From the NCBI GenBank assembly GCA_963971225.1, contig OZ020268.1:108592830-108656829 (forward strand): a stretch of DNA of 64,000 bases, read 5' to 3'. This DNA comes from Melieria omissa. Lineage: Eukaryota; Arthropoda; Insecta; Diptera; Ulidiidae. Below are positions 1 through 10,825 of this stretch, in pieces; position 1 is the first letter of the stretch, and each line of letters starts with the position of its first letter. The position numbers and the translations under genes are program-made. The notes beneath the pieces are model-generated. The model saw nothing but the letters and a program-made list of their open reading frames with translations. It was not told where the DNA came from and did not search any database.

Positions 1-2
1 TC

Positions 3-461
3 GTGAGGTCCAGGCTAGAATACGCTGCTTTTATTTGGAATCCGTTCTATGCTGTTCATATTAATCGCCTCGAAAGAGTACAGAAGAAATTTCTAAAATT
101 TGCCCTATTCTCACTAAACTTTCATGAACCGATTCCTTCGTATAAGTCACGTTGCTTACTTATAAATTTGAAATCATTAGAATCGAGGCGCATGGTAAAT
201 TCATTATTATTCGTATATGACGTCATTTGTGGCAGTACCAAGTGCCCTGCTTTACTTAGTCTTATAAACTTCTTCGTTCCAATCAGAACTACTCGCACAA
301 ATAAATTATTTGTAGTAAAGCATTACAAGACGAACTATGCTTATAATGAACCGCTTGCTAGATCATTAATGCAATTAAATAATTTGGCTTGCAGCAATGA
401 TGTCGATTTCTCCATTCCAAAACCAAAATTTAAAGAATTAATTAATATGTTTTATACTTAG
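3..461 (+). CDS. Non-LTR retrotransposon reverse transcriptase, C-terminal part (CR1/Jockey group)
   Basis: An open frame of 152 residues runs in from the window edge and ends with a TAG at 459-461. It carries the region that follows the RT palm in CR1/Jockey-type elements: RLEYAAFIWNPFY, then RLERVQKKFLKFAL, then a VYDVICG segment. The catalytic YADD would lie upstream, outside the window. No RNase H domain follows. A diverged copy of the same family, with the matching order RSKLEYASFIW, RLERIRKVFLHFAL and VFDVICG, lies on the opposite strand at 748-1784. The ATG at 3 is not a true start, because the frame is a fragment of a larger pol. The family group is inferred from these motifs; clade assignment needs a phylogeny. 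Confidence 0.8.
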   Translation: MRSRLEYAAFIWNPFYAVHINRLERVQKKFLKFALFSLNFHEPIPSYKSRCLLINLKSLESRRMVNSLLFVYDVICGSTKCPALLSLINFFVPIRTTRTNKLFVVKHYKTNYAYNEPLARSLMQLNNLACSNDVDFSIPKPKFKELINMFYT

Positions 462-580
462 TTCAATTGTTATTCTAATTCTTAAGTTATGTTACATTTT
501 GTATATTTTCTAGCCTGTAGATATTTTTGTATTTCGATTGGCTTAAATAAATAAATAAATAAATAAATAAAAAAAAAACA
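462..580 (+). mobile_element. 3' UTR and (TAAA)n tail of the LINE copy
   Basis: After the RT stop comes about 80 bp of AT-rich 3' UTR, then a (TAAA)n run from about 544 that passes into oligo-A. Short microsatellite tails of this kind mark the 3' ends of CR1/Jockey-like LINEs, so this is read as the element's 3' terminus. The minus-strand copy of the family ends in the same kind of tail at about 748-768. Confidence 0.7.
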
Positions 581-747
581 ATAGTTTGCTTACTGACTAA
601 TAAGAAACAGCATAATGGATAAGTAACAAAATAATATTACGTAAACATCGATAACTTAATTAAAAACAGAGTTCAATAAGTTCAAAAATATTGCTTCAGA
701 AGTACTGAAGTCCACCGAAAAGTTCTTTGAGATCTTATTAAATTCTA

Positions 748-1784
748 CATTATTTATTTATTTATTATGTATTAGATCTCGCAAAAGAGGAACATTTAAA
801 GCATAATTTGTTTTGACAAAACCAACATTAAACAAATCAAAGTGCCGGAGAGATCTAGAAGGGAGGTTGAAGTGAACCTTCTCTAAGAGAGAAGGGCAGT
901 CAACCAACCCGCAAATAACATCAAAAACAAATGACAAAGATAGGATGGATCTTCTATCCTGCAAGGTTTTTAAATTTATGACGCGTTAAGTAAGATGCAA
1001 CAGGATCCTGAAAGTGTAGTGATTTCAGAGCGAAATGTAGGAAAACCTTCCGAATACGTTCCAAGCGATTAACGTGGCAATAGTGATATGGCCTCCAAAT
1101 AAACGAGGCATACTCTAACTTCGACCGGGCAAGACAAGTATAAAGCAGTTTGAGAGTGTAGGGATTGGAGAACTCGAAACTATTGCGCCTCACAAAAGCT
1201 AACATGGCATAGGACTTGGCAATGGTGGAATTCATATGACTTGAGAAGGAAAACTTTGCATCAAAAACTACCCCTAGGTCCTTAGTCTCAGTATGAGATT
1301 TCAAATAAGTATTTGAAATTCGATAGGAAGTCTGAAGGACAGAGTTTCTTTTGGAGAATGATAGTTGAAAGCATTTATTAATGTTTAGCGGCAGACGATT
1401 GCGAGAGCGTCAAGTTCTGCTTGGAGCGCCTGAGAATCAGCGGTGTCCCTAACAGTTGAGTAAATTTTCAAGTCGTCAGCATAAAGCAGAAAACTAGAAG
1501 CCAAGAAACAACTGCTGATGCCGTTTACGAATAAAGAAAAAACAAAGGCCCCAAAATACTACCTTGAGGTACCCCGGAAGTTGCGACAAACGGCCGAGAT
1601 GGAATATTGTCGACAACTACCACACACCTACGATTGCTCAAGTAGGAATTTATCCAAGATTTGTTCAACATTTTGTTGCTATTTAAAATAAAATATTTCA
1701 CAATGTTTCTTTCATATAAATTCTCGTCCTTATTGACAAAAGACTGAGACAGTCGACTTTTACAAGATTTTCTCGAGGTCAATT
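748..1784 (-). pseudogene. Broken CR1/Jockey-like LINE: RT fragments with YADD, tail at left end
   Basis: Read on the minus strand, this is a decayed RT ORF in at least three frames. From 1782 it shows SYLSNRRCVVVVDN and SGVPQGSILGPLFF (RT motif B region). A frame change near 1530 then leads into LLYADDLKIYS, with the catalytic YADD at 1472-1483. Frames at 1304-954 (RSKLEYASFIW, RLERIRKVFL) and 964-758 (FVFDVICGL) carry the post-RT region. The 3' tail is the ATTT run at about 748-768. Frameshifts and stops make it non-functional. It is 5'-truncated at about 1784, where an unrelated mariner scrap begins. The motif order matches the copy at 3-461 and the residues differ, so the two are diverged members of one family. 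Confidence 0.8.
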
Positions 1785-2040
1785 TTTCACCAGCAAAAAA
1801 ATTTACATAGAATGGAACAAGTGAGAATCACTTGGTGCCAGGTTCGAACTATAAGGTCGATGTAGAATGATCTCCCAACCCAGCTGCAGGAGCTTCTAGC
1901 TTCTGTATATTGGAAAAGAAATATTTCTGACCAAAAAACAATTATTATATAACTTTTTGCCATTAATATATAGCAATCTCTTAGTGTCAGGCCCCAACTA
2001 TAACTTGGATGCATAAGACCTTCTCAACCAATCTACCAGA
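1785..2040 (-). pseudogene. Two tandem scraps of a mariner transposase C-terminus
   Basis: On the minus strand, about 1795-1895 reads KLLQLGWEIILHRPYSS followed by NLAPSDSHLFHSM. This is the mariner segment around the third catalytic Asp (family motif LPHPPYSPDLAPSDYHLF). About 110 bp away, 1930-2035 gives a weaker echo in another frame: LMHPSYSWGLTLRDCYIL. At the DNA level both contain a similar stretch (forward GTGCCAGGTTCGAACTATAA versus GTGTCAGGCCCCAACTATAA). The segment therefore looks duplicated in tandem and then decayed. Terminal inverted repeats were not found. The first scrap is fairly clear and the second is tentative. Confidence 0.5.
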
Positions 2041-3449
2041 GTTTCTGACGAGTAACTATCAGTGTGTGTGTAACCTGGCTCTGTGCTGATGGAACCCAAA
2101 TTATTTCCTATTGGCCAAAGCTATTGGCTTCTGAGCAATTGCTTACTTCTGACAGTTCAATTGGTTACCGTTCAGGTTCAAATCGGAAATTTGAAACTCG
2201 GTCCATAAGGTTCTTACGCATTAACTTGTGTCTCACCCGTTCAACGAGCTTCTTGTTGCACTGTTGCATTCAGCGTTCAAGTGAATCGAAACGATTTTCT
2301 GTGCAATGTTTTGTTCCTCAACAATCAAAACACTTCTTACATGACTGTCGAACTCGAAAAGTAGTTCATTTAGTAATTAAATTCCTACAAAAATCTTTTT
2401 CTAACCATTTTACTACCCTGGTTTAGCTAAGAAAGTTGCAACTTATGCGCAGCATTCGCTTCATGGCCGCCGCCTACTGACAGCCCAAAAACCTGTCAAC
2501 CCAATTCCGCCAACTGTCCGGTGCGGCAGCGCAATTGTGATCGCATTCCGCGCACGCCAACACCATAAACAGCCATAAAGAACTTTCGTCGTCATTTGTA
2601 GAATTATGGAATTAGTCGCAATTTATCTGTCACATTATCTTCTTAAAAAAAAAAAAACAACAAAATTTATCCCCATGCATGCACGCAGAATTCTGAGCCT
2701 GTCTTCAGTCCGTTGGTAGGTTTTTCTGCAATGCGACTATTTCTTGCTTTCGCTTATTTTCGGATTTGCCGCAATTTGTTGAGATATTTATTTCTGGTAA
2801 CTGAACAAACCTGGCGGGCGCTCAGTCAGCTATTCAGCGTATAGACGACAGTCGCTACCGTCGCTCAGCTCAGGCTTCAGCCACTCAAAGGTCTTCTATT
2901 CACTTTACTGCTTAGTATTCGATTTACATCTGTGATTTGTTGCCAAGCGACGTGCTGAACGCCGAATGCCGAACGCAAAGCAACGCAACATAGCAAAAAT
3001 ATTACAAAGTAAACATTTTGCTTCTTGTTTCGGGGCTTTTGTTATTTTCTTTCTTATTTCGGTTTTATATTCCTTTATGCGGTCAAGACAATTTGTATTA
3101 ATGTCGTGTCGTTTTCCAGGAATATATATTTCTACAGGGTTGCACCTGCCATGCTGCTAATTAGGAAATGTGCCGCGAATGCGTTGCTATAAAAATAACG
3201 AATTCAATTTGGTGGCCACGTGGACATATGGGACACGTCCTACGAGTGTACAAAACTAGGATTAAAGTGTTCTCTAACAAAGTGTCTGAAAAAAAAACAA
3301 AATACAAACATATGGCATGTGAATTTGTATGGCAATGAAAGGATTCCTACAGTTCTAGGAAGGAGAACAAAAGGAGAGTGCTTGTCGTTTGAAAAGGTTA
3401 GTCAACAAATTTAAAAGTTATTTCTAGAATTGAATTTAAGCTAATTTAG
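2041..3449. other. Non-coding DNA; GC-richer block at about 2450-2960
   Basis: No coding exon recognised; the short frames here look incidental. The block at 2450-2960 is GC-richer and contains a TCAGTC initiator-like hexamer at 2822-2827 and CAGTCGC-type runs like those of fly 5' UTRs. I could not find a properly spaced TATA box or DPE with it, so it is not called as a promoter. The remainder is AT-rich. Confidence 0.4.
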
Positions 3450-3528
3450 GCTGCAGTGACATTTTTTGAAAGCGTTCACTCTGTGCAACGACGGGTGCTG
3501 GGAGCGGGCTGACCGCTGCAGTGACATT
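3450..3528. repeat. 51-bp inserted copy flanked by 14-bp direct repeats
   Basis: The direct repeat GCTGCAGTGACATT occurs at 3450-3463 and again at 3515-3528. The 51 bp between them (beginning TTTTGAAAGCGTTCACTC) closely match 6680-6735, with a few substitutions and one indel. Read on the minus strand, the insert ends in an A run. The arrangement resembles a short retroposed or template-filled insertion with a target duplication; the mechanism is inference. Confidence 0.6.
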
Positions 3529-3859
3529 GGTTTTACACAGAAACTGGTTGGCCATGAAAATGGCTTATACAATTTTACATTTAAAAATAAAATCAAGGGA
3601 CATCAACTTGACTTGACGACTTGTAAAGCGGGGTAGCTTGAGAAGAATGGTTGCTTGACGGTACCAGTCGACGGGACGAAGACATAAAGGCTTCTGTTCA
3701 GACACGACCAGTGAAACATTTGTTACTGCAACCTTGTTTTTATGTATAGTGTTCGAAATTTGTTTCTAAACTATCCAATATTTTCGTTACATATTTTGTT
3801 ACATTAATACACAAGTCAAAGGCAATGGCGGAGTGCAGGATGATTTGTATAGTCGCGCC

Positions 3860-4492
3860 AATATTAAGAAGGACCTGTCTTCTCCAGATTTTCATTCGAC
3901 TTACCCTGAAAAGCTGTTTTAAATTCTAAACAGGTTTTTCTACAATGTTTCAGATGTTTTGGATTAGCGTCTGAAGATGTGGTGGGCCAATCTATGGTAA
4001 CAATACCATTTTCCTTCAACCAGTTGCAGCAGAGGCCACTCCGATGCTTTGGGTAACTGTCCTCTTGCAATCCTATCTTCAAATCTTGAATCTGCTATGA
4101 GTTAACCGATGAAAAGCATAAATTCATTGAACAAACTGGCATATGCAACCAGGTCAAAATCATCTGGGTCTCAAGACACAGCGCTCGCAAAAAAAGCTAG
4201 AACCAAGAACTTAAATCTCTGGAGGAATCGACAAACCTGGGTTTTCTTCAACACTTTGGGCTACAGCAGCAATATTCTCAGTTGTTCTTGAGCGACGTGC
4301 ACGGGTTTTATTCTTCACATCACTAAGTTGTCCCAACAGCTCGAATTTTTCCACCAATTTCGCGGTCCGACAAGGTGCTTCACGACGACCCAAAAATGCT
4401 TTAGTTTTGCGAACTGTGACTGCAAGATTTTCACCATTTTTGTAGTGAATTTTAATAATTTCAATGCGTTATTGAAGCGTGTATCGTTCCAT
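3860..4492 (-). pseudogene. Degenerate Tc1/mariner-superfamily transposase
   Basis: On the minus strand an ATG at 4492-4490 opens a frame reading MERYTLQ, stop, RIEIIKIHYKNGENLAVTVR, then KLVEKFELLG and RTTENIAAVAQSVEENPGLS, to about 4211. This is the N-terminal helix-turn-helix region typical of insect DDE_3/Tc1-mariner transposases. After a scrambled stretch, 4082-3864 shows DSYPKHRSGLCCNWLKENGI and TIDWPTTSSDANP. That matches the Tc1 segment (family form QQDNDPKH, then LDWPSQSPDLNPIENVW), with the terminal catalytic-Glu context lost. The central catalytic domain is missing and stops interrupt the frame. It may be one internally deleted element or two relics side by side. Terminal repeats were not identified. 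Confidence 0.6.
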
Positions 4493-4639
4493 TTTTAGTA
4501 ATGGCGTAGTTTCTACTTGTTAAATGTCAAAGAATAAAAGTTTCAAAAGTGACAGCTACCAAAATACCGGGTGATTCAAAATAACATAATACCTCTTGTT
4601 GGAAAACCCTATATCTCAGGTCTCAGGCAATCGAAAATA

Positions 4640-4870
4640 TTCATTAAAGGTTACAACTCCAAATGGAATGAAGAATACCTCGGACTAAAGAAAGACCAGC
4701 TAAGACAGATATAACTGGGTTTCTAACTGGGCACTGTAGGCTAAAAACACACATGCACACAATTGGACCAGATAAGCATCAGTAAACTCTTCGGAACAGC
4801 ACAGGAGACTTCTGAGCGCATCCGATTGCAATATGATGCAGTATGTCAGAGCAGAAATCGATACCAGGAT
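4640..4870 (+). pseudogene. LINE relic: C-terminal RNase H / zinc-knuckle region (R1/Jockey/I type)
   Basis: Forward-strand pieces in two frames read WNEEYLGLKKDQLRQI, then ITGFLTGHCRLKTHMHTIG, then KLFGTAQETSERIRLQYDAV. This order matches the C-terminus of RNase H-bearing non-LTR elements, whose family form is LTGH-x(5)-H-x(4)-G followed by a CxxC...ETxEHIL...C segment. Two frameshifts are visible and the expected Cys residues are partly lost (KLFG for KLCG). No RT motifs were found nearby, so only a short 3' segment survives. It differs from the CR1-like family at 3-1784, which has no such domain. Confidence 0.6.
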
Positions 4871-6340
4871 CAATATTGGCTCGTGAGTTACAAAATTATA
4901 CTATATTAGGTCGATGGGTCTTGAGTAAAGGGCACAATAGATAATTACTTCATTACTGGTATTAGTGCATTACAACCCTAACAACATCTATCTATCTATC
5001 TTCCTGCAGGACCTAAGTTTTTTTTATTCTGTTCATCTTCTTCATCTTTTTGGCCGATTTAGAGTACGAAAGAGTACGTTTTTGAATTTCCAGCATTCAG
5101 ATCCTGCATGAAAAGCTCTAAGCACAAAAATTCATTGTCTGAGAAGTAGGTCGTTCATTTTTACAGGATGTGTGACAGTGCGCTGAATCAAATCGAACCC
5201 ACTCGCTCACGCTCAGAAAGTCACTTTAATCGAAAAAAAAACCTTCGACTAATAGAAATATTTATTATAGCTTGTCCAGGTCAGGAACTTTGCAGCGGTT
5301 TCGAGCCTGTAAAACTCGTCTGATCATATAAAGGCTAAGAAAATTGAAAAGCAAAAAGAAAAAAGTAGAAAAAAATAATTATTTTGGCCAGTTTGATCTT
5401 GGCTTCCAGCAGGTCCAGAATGAGACGACTCCAAGATAACTGCACAATCGATTTGTTGTCTTTGCTAGACGTCGCTGTTGCTTCCCTCGTTCAGCAAAGT
5501 CATCAACAGTTTTCAACTGCTTGTACCATTTGACCCAGTTTTCAACTAACGTTTTCCAACTTTCAATCACTCTGGGTGCAGCTGCATGCGACAGTTTTGG
5601 TTTTATGCTCAAGGCGAACCTCAAAGCACTTTGCATAAGTGGAACTCATTTTGTAACGACTGCCTTTTAAATGTTTCGAATGACACTGAAATGAATAAGC
5701 AAGGACGTTTCGATGGTGCAGCGGCACCAAAAACGAGGTATGAAAACAATCTTAATTTTACCATTAAAAACTTTAATTACCTTGTACTGGCACATACTGA
5801 ATATTTCTTATTTATTGAAAAGCATTCAATATTACACTAAAATTAAATTATTTACTACAGGTGTGCTGTCAAAAGTGCACCCATTTTCTGTTATTTGATA
5901 TATTTGAAATTGTAGCAGCATACTTCAGGTATTGTTCACAGCGATTTTGATCCAGTTACTCATAGCATTCCCGCTGCGTAAATTTGCACATTGCATTGCA
6001 TCAAAGTGAAAGCAGCACTTGACAATTGCCAGTTTAGTATTTCAACAACTCGTTGCTTTGGCATTTAATGCCAACAAATACTTTAATTATAGCAAACCAA
6101 ATATTGTCAGCAACAAGTGGCAACAATTGTCAGCATTGTGTGTGTAATTGCAACAAAGCTAAAATAATTAAAATGAAAAATAAAATATCAAGAGACCTTA
6201 AACTACTAACAAGCAACTGATCAGTATTGCTTTAATATTTTCAACAAGATTGCAATTTATTTTATTTAGCTTATATAATATTTAAAACAAATTCATAGTA
6301 CACTTACAAATTTAAAAGTTAATTTCAACTTTTATAGAAA
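4871..6340. other. Non-coding DNA without a recognised gene
   Basis: AT-rich sequence with a short ATCT run at about 4990. A minus-strand frame at 5636-5379 (containing ESWKTLVENWVKWYKQLK) is weakly reminiscent of MADF/Myb-like helices, but it has no clear motif and no continuation, so I do not call it a gene. Confidence 0.4.
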
Positions 6341-8000
6341 ACCTACACTGCATTCAGTTTTACATCATCAGCCACGATCAAATTCCGGCCACGAATGGCT
6401 GCAAGCGTGGCGCAAAAAGTGTGCATAAAAATGAAATGTTTCGCCCTCGGAAACCACTCAAATAGTTGTAAAGTTCTTTGAAACAAATTACCTTTGCAAC
6501 GACAGCACAGCAGCCAATTCAACGCCCAGGCAACGGTGCGTATACGCAACCAGCAAACTCGCACCTGTAGGCCTGCCAAATGTAATTATCTCAACTCATC
6601 GCGCGCAGCAACGCGCGGCAACAGACAACAGTCCGGCTGCGACAGCGTAAAAATGAAATCTCCATCTCATCCTTCATCATTTTTTGAAAGCGTTCACTCT
6701 GTGCAGCGACGGGTGCCTGGTGCGAGCTGACCGCCTGCGTTTGTAATAAAATGCTGAAATATGTAAATAAATGGTAAATGTGTTGGGTGCTACAACCAAA
6801 CAAATGCAACAACAACAATAATAATTTAAGTAGTAGTAGCCAACAGCAGGCGCCGAGCGACAGCAGCTGCTTTTTATGTCTATTACAATGGAATTATTTC
6901 AAATAAAAGCATATAAATCAAAATTTACGAGCGTGACATTCAGTTGATGGTAGCGTAAACTTTTTAACATAATTTCATAAAATTTACAAAAAATCATAAT
7001 TACGAGCACTGCGTCGAGGTGCGTGCAGCGTTAGATAGAGTGAGAAGAAGAGCCGGAAGCGAGGCGCTGAGCAGAACGTGACGAATTAACGCGCGTAGCG
7101 ACTGGTTGCCTAGACAACAAAATTGCTCAGCCATTTTGTGATGACATTGTATTTCGTCTGCTATGGTTTGGCTTAAAGGTAATAAGAAATTCTCTGGTGG
7201 CGCATTATGGAACGAGTTGCGATGAGAGGGTGAATATTTCTGGGAATTGTTACCATAGAGTAATGGGTTGGCTAATGAATTTGAGCAAAATTCGATAGGA
7301 CTGTCGTTTGGCAAGAAGTAGATGAAAAGTAGGAAGAAACAATGTTAACGAGAACCAAGTGGGCAGGAAAGAAATGCAAAAATAAACTAAGGGAGTGAAA
7401 AGGAGTAGAAGGAGGCAAGAACGTCAATGCATATTAGATGCAAATGAATCGGAAATATGATCAGAGACATGGGTCAAAGTGTTAAGTTAGATTTCCAGAA
7501 ATAAAAGTACACTACCTCTCTATTCATTAGTGAGCCCACAGCAAAACCTCTTCACAATAGTGATTGGTCGAGCCATTTTTCGGTAATGGTAGATAGTTCT
7601 TGGAAGACGAAGGCTAATTGAAATTTGTTTCAGTAGTAGTAGAGAATAATATATTATCAGTGAAAGGATAATTTGTATTTGCCGAAAGTATTTGCCAAAG
7701 TAAACTCACAAGTTTGCGGTGACCAATTCTGATTTTCAACAACATTCATCAAGATTAAATTTCTACTCAGCATGATTTTCTTAAATATTCATCAAAATAG
7801 CTTCCTCTAGTGTTGCTTGCACTCGCTGTGTATTACTTAGTTGTAATATTACTTATATTATAAGGAACAAACAACAAAGCTATTAAGTAGTTTATTATAT
7901 TTTGTAATTATTTTCGCCCTCTCTTCACTTTCTCTTTCTCTTTGCAGCTATTAGCAAAATTAAATTAGCCAACAACCAGTGCCAGTGCCAGTGGCAACAC
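6341..8000. other. Non-coding block with GC-richer DNA; possible promoter near 6.93 kb
   Basis: GC-richer at 6340-6880, AT-rich afterwards, with short CAACAA runs. It includes the likely source copy (6680-6735) of the 51-bp insert at 3464-3514. On the minus strand, 6730-6655 follows an AG-preceded site and reads SERFQKMMKDEMEISF. It could be a small exon fragment, but I have no family match for it. Confidence 0.35.
6912..6945 (+). promoter_or_regulatory. Candidate core promoter: TATA box and initiator
   Basis: TATAAA at 6912-6917 is followed by TTCAGTT, whose A lies at 6942. The spacing of 30 bp from the start of TATA to the initiator A is the standard arrangement in flies, and TCAGTT fits the TCAKTY initiator. 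No DPE-like element sits at +28 and no recognisable exon follows, so a transcript is unproven. In AT-rich DNA chance matches are possible. Confidence 0.3.
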
Positions 8001-10255
8001 CTTTCTTACTTAAATGGTTAATGCGAGCTCATTATTAAATTAACACATAATTTGCCATATTTGCCATGTTGCCAACATCAATCAGGCGCGTCTCTTGCTG
8101 CATTTAGCAAAATACTAAAAGGTTCGTAATTCAATTTGTGCCGAAATAAAGCTGGCCGAAGCATTAGTTGGCAACGACTTTGAATTTAATAAAATCAAAG
8201 ACATTCCATTCAATAGAATATTTTGCAGTGTATGAAAACAGTTGGTTTTTATTTTTGGCTTTTTAAAAGTATTAAATTTCCAAGCCACTGTCACAACACA
8301 TTTCAAACGACATTTTGCAAAGAAAACTAATGCTGCGCGTTGCTTGCGCATCCTGGAATACTAATTTTTCACCACATACCAGGTAACACTAGACAAGTGA
8401 CAACTATGCATTTTTTTCCGCTACACGGCTGACAGTGAACAACGTTGACAATGGCGTATTCAGCATATTTGCGACCGTACACGCCAACTCACATTACCGA
8501 TTGCTATCCAATATTTATAAGTTTTGTGTGTTCGTGCGGCTGTTAGTGTGGCAATCAGTAGCAACGGCTACAGTTACTGTCGTCATAAACAAACAAAAAC
8601 ACAACCGCACACACTTACACACATAAATAGATAAATACACACATTTACATGCATATAAATGTATGTATATTTCATAATGATTTCATGTGCGGCGCGCGCT
8701 ACTCATGTTGTCATCACAACGATTTCATTTCATTTCATTTTATTTTTTGTCACTAGACACATTTATTTTTATCCGTTTATGTACGTGTGGCTTTCGTCTG
8801 TATTTTGAGAGCACACTGTGCCGATGAGTGCCGCTTGAGACGTTTTTGTCAACTTGAATGCAAAATGAAACGCAAAGCAATGGTTTCCTTTGTGTATTTC
8901 ACTGACAATGGCGCCTCGAAGTGGGCATTATTAAATTTTAATCAGCATTTGTTGTGCACGCCACACAATAACACAATAAGCGTTAAATATTTATGTGCCA
9001 AGCTGTTGTTAACTTGTTGCTGCTGTCAACATTTTTGGAAAATAATGCAGTGCGCGGCCATTCAACTTGCTCGCACTGCGGGGCGTATACGTAACATGTG
9101 GTTTGCAGTGGGCTGGGAATTTTTGTTATTATGAATTACGAAGAGCAATTATTTGAATTTAATTGATAGAAAATTATATTGAAAATATAGTTTAAAAAAG
9201 CAAATATTTGCTGGCTGATAGTTGATTAAATTCGAAATATATCTTACAGGTTTCGAGCGCAATTCCATCTGAAATCACATGAAATTTTTATTTTCTTACA
9301 CAAAAATATTTGAAGATAAAGATGAAACCGTACTTATCTGCATATGTGATTCTGATTCACTAAAATTAGGCTTTTCGTTCTCATAAAATTTGTGTCTAGT
9401 CAGTCGAACGACTCTAAGCTAATGGCTTCGGCATCAGTTATTCAAGTAGATGAAAGTTTATTCTGTAATGGGTTATTCACAAATACAAACCTTTCAACGC
9501 ACCGAAACCAGACACTAACATGTAATATGTGCTGCTGTCTCATCTTCCTTTAACTTTCCGTTGGGCACATGGTTGAATAGTCATATTCGTACCTCCTGTT
9601 GTCTGGCCAAATAGACATTTATGTGCATTTGTATGGAAATTTCAGTCGTTAAGCGTGTAATGAGACCAATTTATATACAATTTACATATATGTTTTTATT
9701 TTTGTTTCCCACTGTTCTTTATGTATACTACTGTTTAACTAACTGGTCAAGTTATTAAATTAAAAAAAAAATAGATTGAATATAAAACAAATATTTGTTT
9801 TTGTTAATTCTTTTTTGCGCTTTCGAACAAAATCATAACATAAATAAAAATGAAAATGATAGGATTTAATATTTTATTTTTTAATTTTTTTAATTTAATA
9901 TTTACCCTTCAATTCAAAAAATGAAATGAAAATGAATAACGAAAAAAAATTTCAAGACATTTTTAAACCTCAATTTTAATCCAAACTGCATAAATATGAA
10001 GTACCTTTGATATTGAAAAAGGTTTGGCCAGAACCATGTACCCAGCGCATATTGAAACAGAACCTACAGGCGCCTCAACAAGGCCCAACCGTACTAAGTG
10101 CTATCTGAAGTTACCGTTACCATAAAAAGCAGTCAGTCACCTAAAAATCTTGCGATCTGGATTAAAAACTTTTAAGGCACCACTGCCTCGTGGCGTCTTA
10201 AAACCTGCTCTCGATTGTCCACAGTTAAGCATCTCAATCCAACAATCACAATGCA
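8001..10255. other. Non-coding, AT-rich DNA
   Basis: No gene recognised. It contains short runs such as (CATTT)3 near 8724 and CA-rich tracts near 8600. The sequence GGCGTATACGTAACATG at 9082-9098 is a near match (15 of 17) to 57750-57766. Long oligo-A and oligo-T tracts fill 9700-10000. Confidence 0.4.
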
Positions 10256-10436
10256 TTAAGAGAAATTTAAAAATAAATTAGTTAAAAATTGATTAATTAA
10301 TTAAACTCTAAACTTCTTGATTTCGGTCCAAAACAGTTCTGTTTCAAATCCTACCAACTTGTCCTCATGGAGAACTAAAATTCCTCTCTCCGCTCTTCCT
10401 CTCTATTTCACCGCTTAACTAAACTATTGAATTCTT
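10256..10436. repeat. Direct repeat R1 (about 175 bp), left of a piggyBac-like copy
   Basis: This stretch aligns with 10826-11020 on the same strand. Shared blocks include AATTTAAAAATAAATT, GGTCCAAAACAGTTCTGTTT, ACCAACTTGTC and GAGAACTAAAATTCCT, ending in ACCGCTTAAC. R2 has an extra block of about 25 bp in the middle. The two copies flank the element at 10437-10825. They could be a segmental duplication, or repeats of an unrecognised element into which the TTAA element inserted. Confidence 0.65.
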
Positions 10437-10825
10437 GAATTTTTTAATTTTTATACTCGGACCCTGTATTTTAGAGTGTTTTTCTATGAGAGCAACCACA
10501 TCGTTTTGGCTGTAATAATTACTTAAACATTAAACTTTTTGCGCCAAAATTTAAAAACAAAAGTATCTCAATTGAAAAAAACGCCAAATAAAAAAGTTAT
10601 CTAATTTTTCTGCTTTTTCTTCCTTTATTATGTCAAGATATACCATTTAAAAAACGTGTATACTTCTCTTCATTAAACTTAAATATTCAGTTTATTAATT
10701 TTATATTCTTCCTTAAACTTCAAATTATTCTAAGGACCAACAAAAAAATGTTTTCTTGAAACCACAGAGGGTTCAGACGTCAACAGAGTAGCAATGTGGC
10801 ATATGGCAACAAAATAGCAAAAGGG
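10437..10825 (-). mobile_element. piggyBac-like (TTAA) non-autonomous element, one end truncated
   Basis: Read on the minus strand from 10825, the element begins CCCTTTTGCTATTTTG and continues parallel to the copy at 32901-34076. It is preceded by TTAA (forward 10826-10829). Shared segments include TGCCATATG, GACGTCTGAACCCTCTGTGG, TATATCTTGACATA and GTGGTTGCTCTCATAGAAAA. The alignment breaks at about 10437, before the other inverted repeat, so this end is lost. It lacks the 673-bp insertion present in the 33-kb copy and so preserves the empty target. No transposase is encoded. Confidence 0.75.

Noticed and set aside
2815..2960. TCAGTC initiator and 5'-UTR-like DNA
   Set aside because: No TATA at -30 and no DPE at +28; left as unassigned GC-rich DNA.
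5379..5636. MADF/Myb-like DNA-binding fragment on the minus strand
   Set aside because: Only a loose resemblance; no conserved Trp/Gly pattern strong enough to call and no continuation.
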